Origin: an uncultured Prevotella sp.
GTDB taxonomy: Bacteria; Bacteroidota; Bacteroidia; Bacteroidales; Bacteroidaceae
Reading direction: 5' to 3'
Length of the DNA stretch: 5,385 bases
Assembly (NCBI GenBank): GCA_905372445.1
Contig: CAJPPF010000147.1
Location: 1-5,385 of the forward strand
Shown here: positions 5,307 to 5,385 of the stretch, piece after piece
Layout of the letters: each line of letters starts with the position of its first letter
Position numbering within the stretch: the first letter of the stretch is position 1
Translations under genes and position numbers: made by a program
The notes under the pieces: generated by a model
What the model was told of the DNA's origin: nothing
Databases searched by the model: none
The model's input: only the letters and a program-made list of their open reading frames with translations

Positions 5307-5385
5307 TTATCCCGAATCGGGTATTAGAGTCCTTGGCTGATTTTGTTCGATTGTTGAGCAGATGTGCTGGCGTTTCATCGAAGGC
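5307..5385 (-). repeat. Right copy of terminal inverted repeat (REP-like family)
   Basis: Bases 5331-5385 are the exact reverse complement of 1-55, and 5307-5330 continue the similarity at 17 of 24 positions down to TTATCCC, the inverse of the conserved GGGATAA end. The small palindrome CCCGAATCGGG (5311-5321) lies in the diverged part. The copy begins about 30 bases upstream of the barrel gene promoter. The exactly 55-base perfect part, ending at the window edge, suggests the cut was made at a repeated assembly word. Confidence 0.9.

Noticed and set aside
1..5385. Complete transposon or integron with terminal inverted repeats
   Set aside because: No transposase, integrase or attC-like gene array is present, the content is mostly housekeeping genes, and the repeat family also occurs internally.

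Overview
The window looks like chromosomal DNA from a Bacteroidales bacterium, most likely Prevotella/Segatella or a close relative. The evidence is three Bacteroidetes-type promoter signals (TTTG, about 20 bases, TAnnTTTG), mostly weak Shine-Dalgarno sequences, a DeaD-type RNA helicase with a DbpA-like RNA-binding domain and an arginine-rich tail, and a small secreted beta-barrel protein. The genus is inferred from overall character, not from a marker gene.

Layout. Positions 1-79 and 5307-5385 are inverted copies of one repeat; the outer 55 bases are identical. Bases 76-106 form a terminator. Positions 107-561 contain no gene but hold a cluster of inverted palindromes (221-351) and a further inverted repeat (391-432). 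A good promoter (562-593) then leads into a small AT-rich two-gene unit: a 77-residue basic protein of unknown function (641-874), overlapping by 8 bases a DUF2335-like two-helix membrane protein gene (867-1301). That second gene is interrupted by an in-frame TAG at codon 41. Positions 1302-1604 are non-coding, with one hairpin and the helicase promoter.

The well-conserved part is a two-gene operon on the + strand: a DEAD-box RNA helicase (1605-3518; start corrected from an upstream TTG) and a DjlA-like membrane-anchored TerB/J-domain co-chaperone (3569-4366). It ends at a strong terminator (4411-4452). Next comes a roughly 195-base imperfect palindromic repeat (4460-4657) whose right half is related to the terminal repeats. 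A small outer-membrane beta-barrel gene (5165-4719) converges from the minus strand and has its own promoter (5246-5276).

How the genes relate. The helicase and J-domain protein are probably co-transcribed and fit RNA-structure and protein-folding maintenance; the barrel gene is independent. The 77-aa/DUF2335 pair is the accessory part and the best candidate for something undescribed, although the amber codon suggests it is broken, recoded or misread. No transposase, integrase, tRNA, rRNA or CRISPR array is visible. The exactly 55-base terminal match suggests the window is a whole assembly contig cut at a dispersed repeat; a truly invertible segment is the competing explanation.
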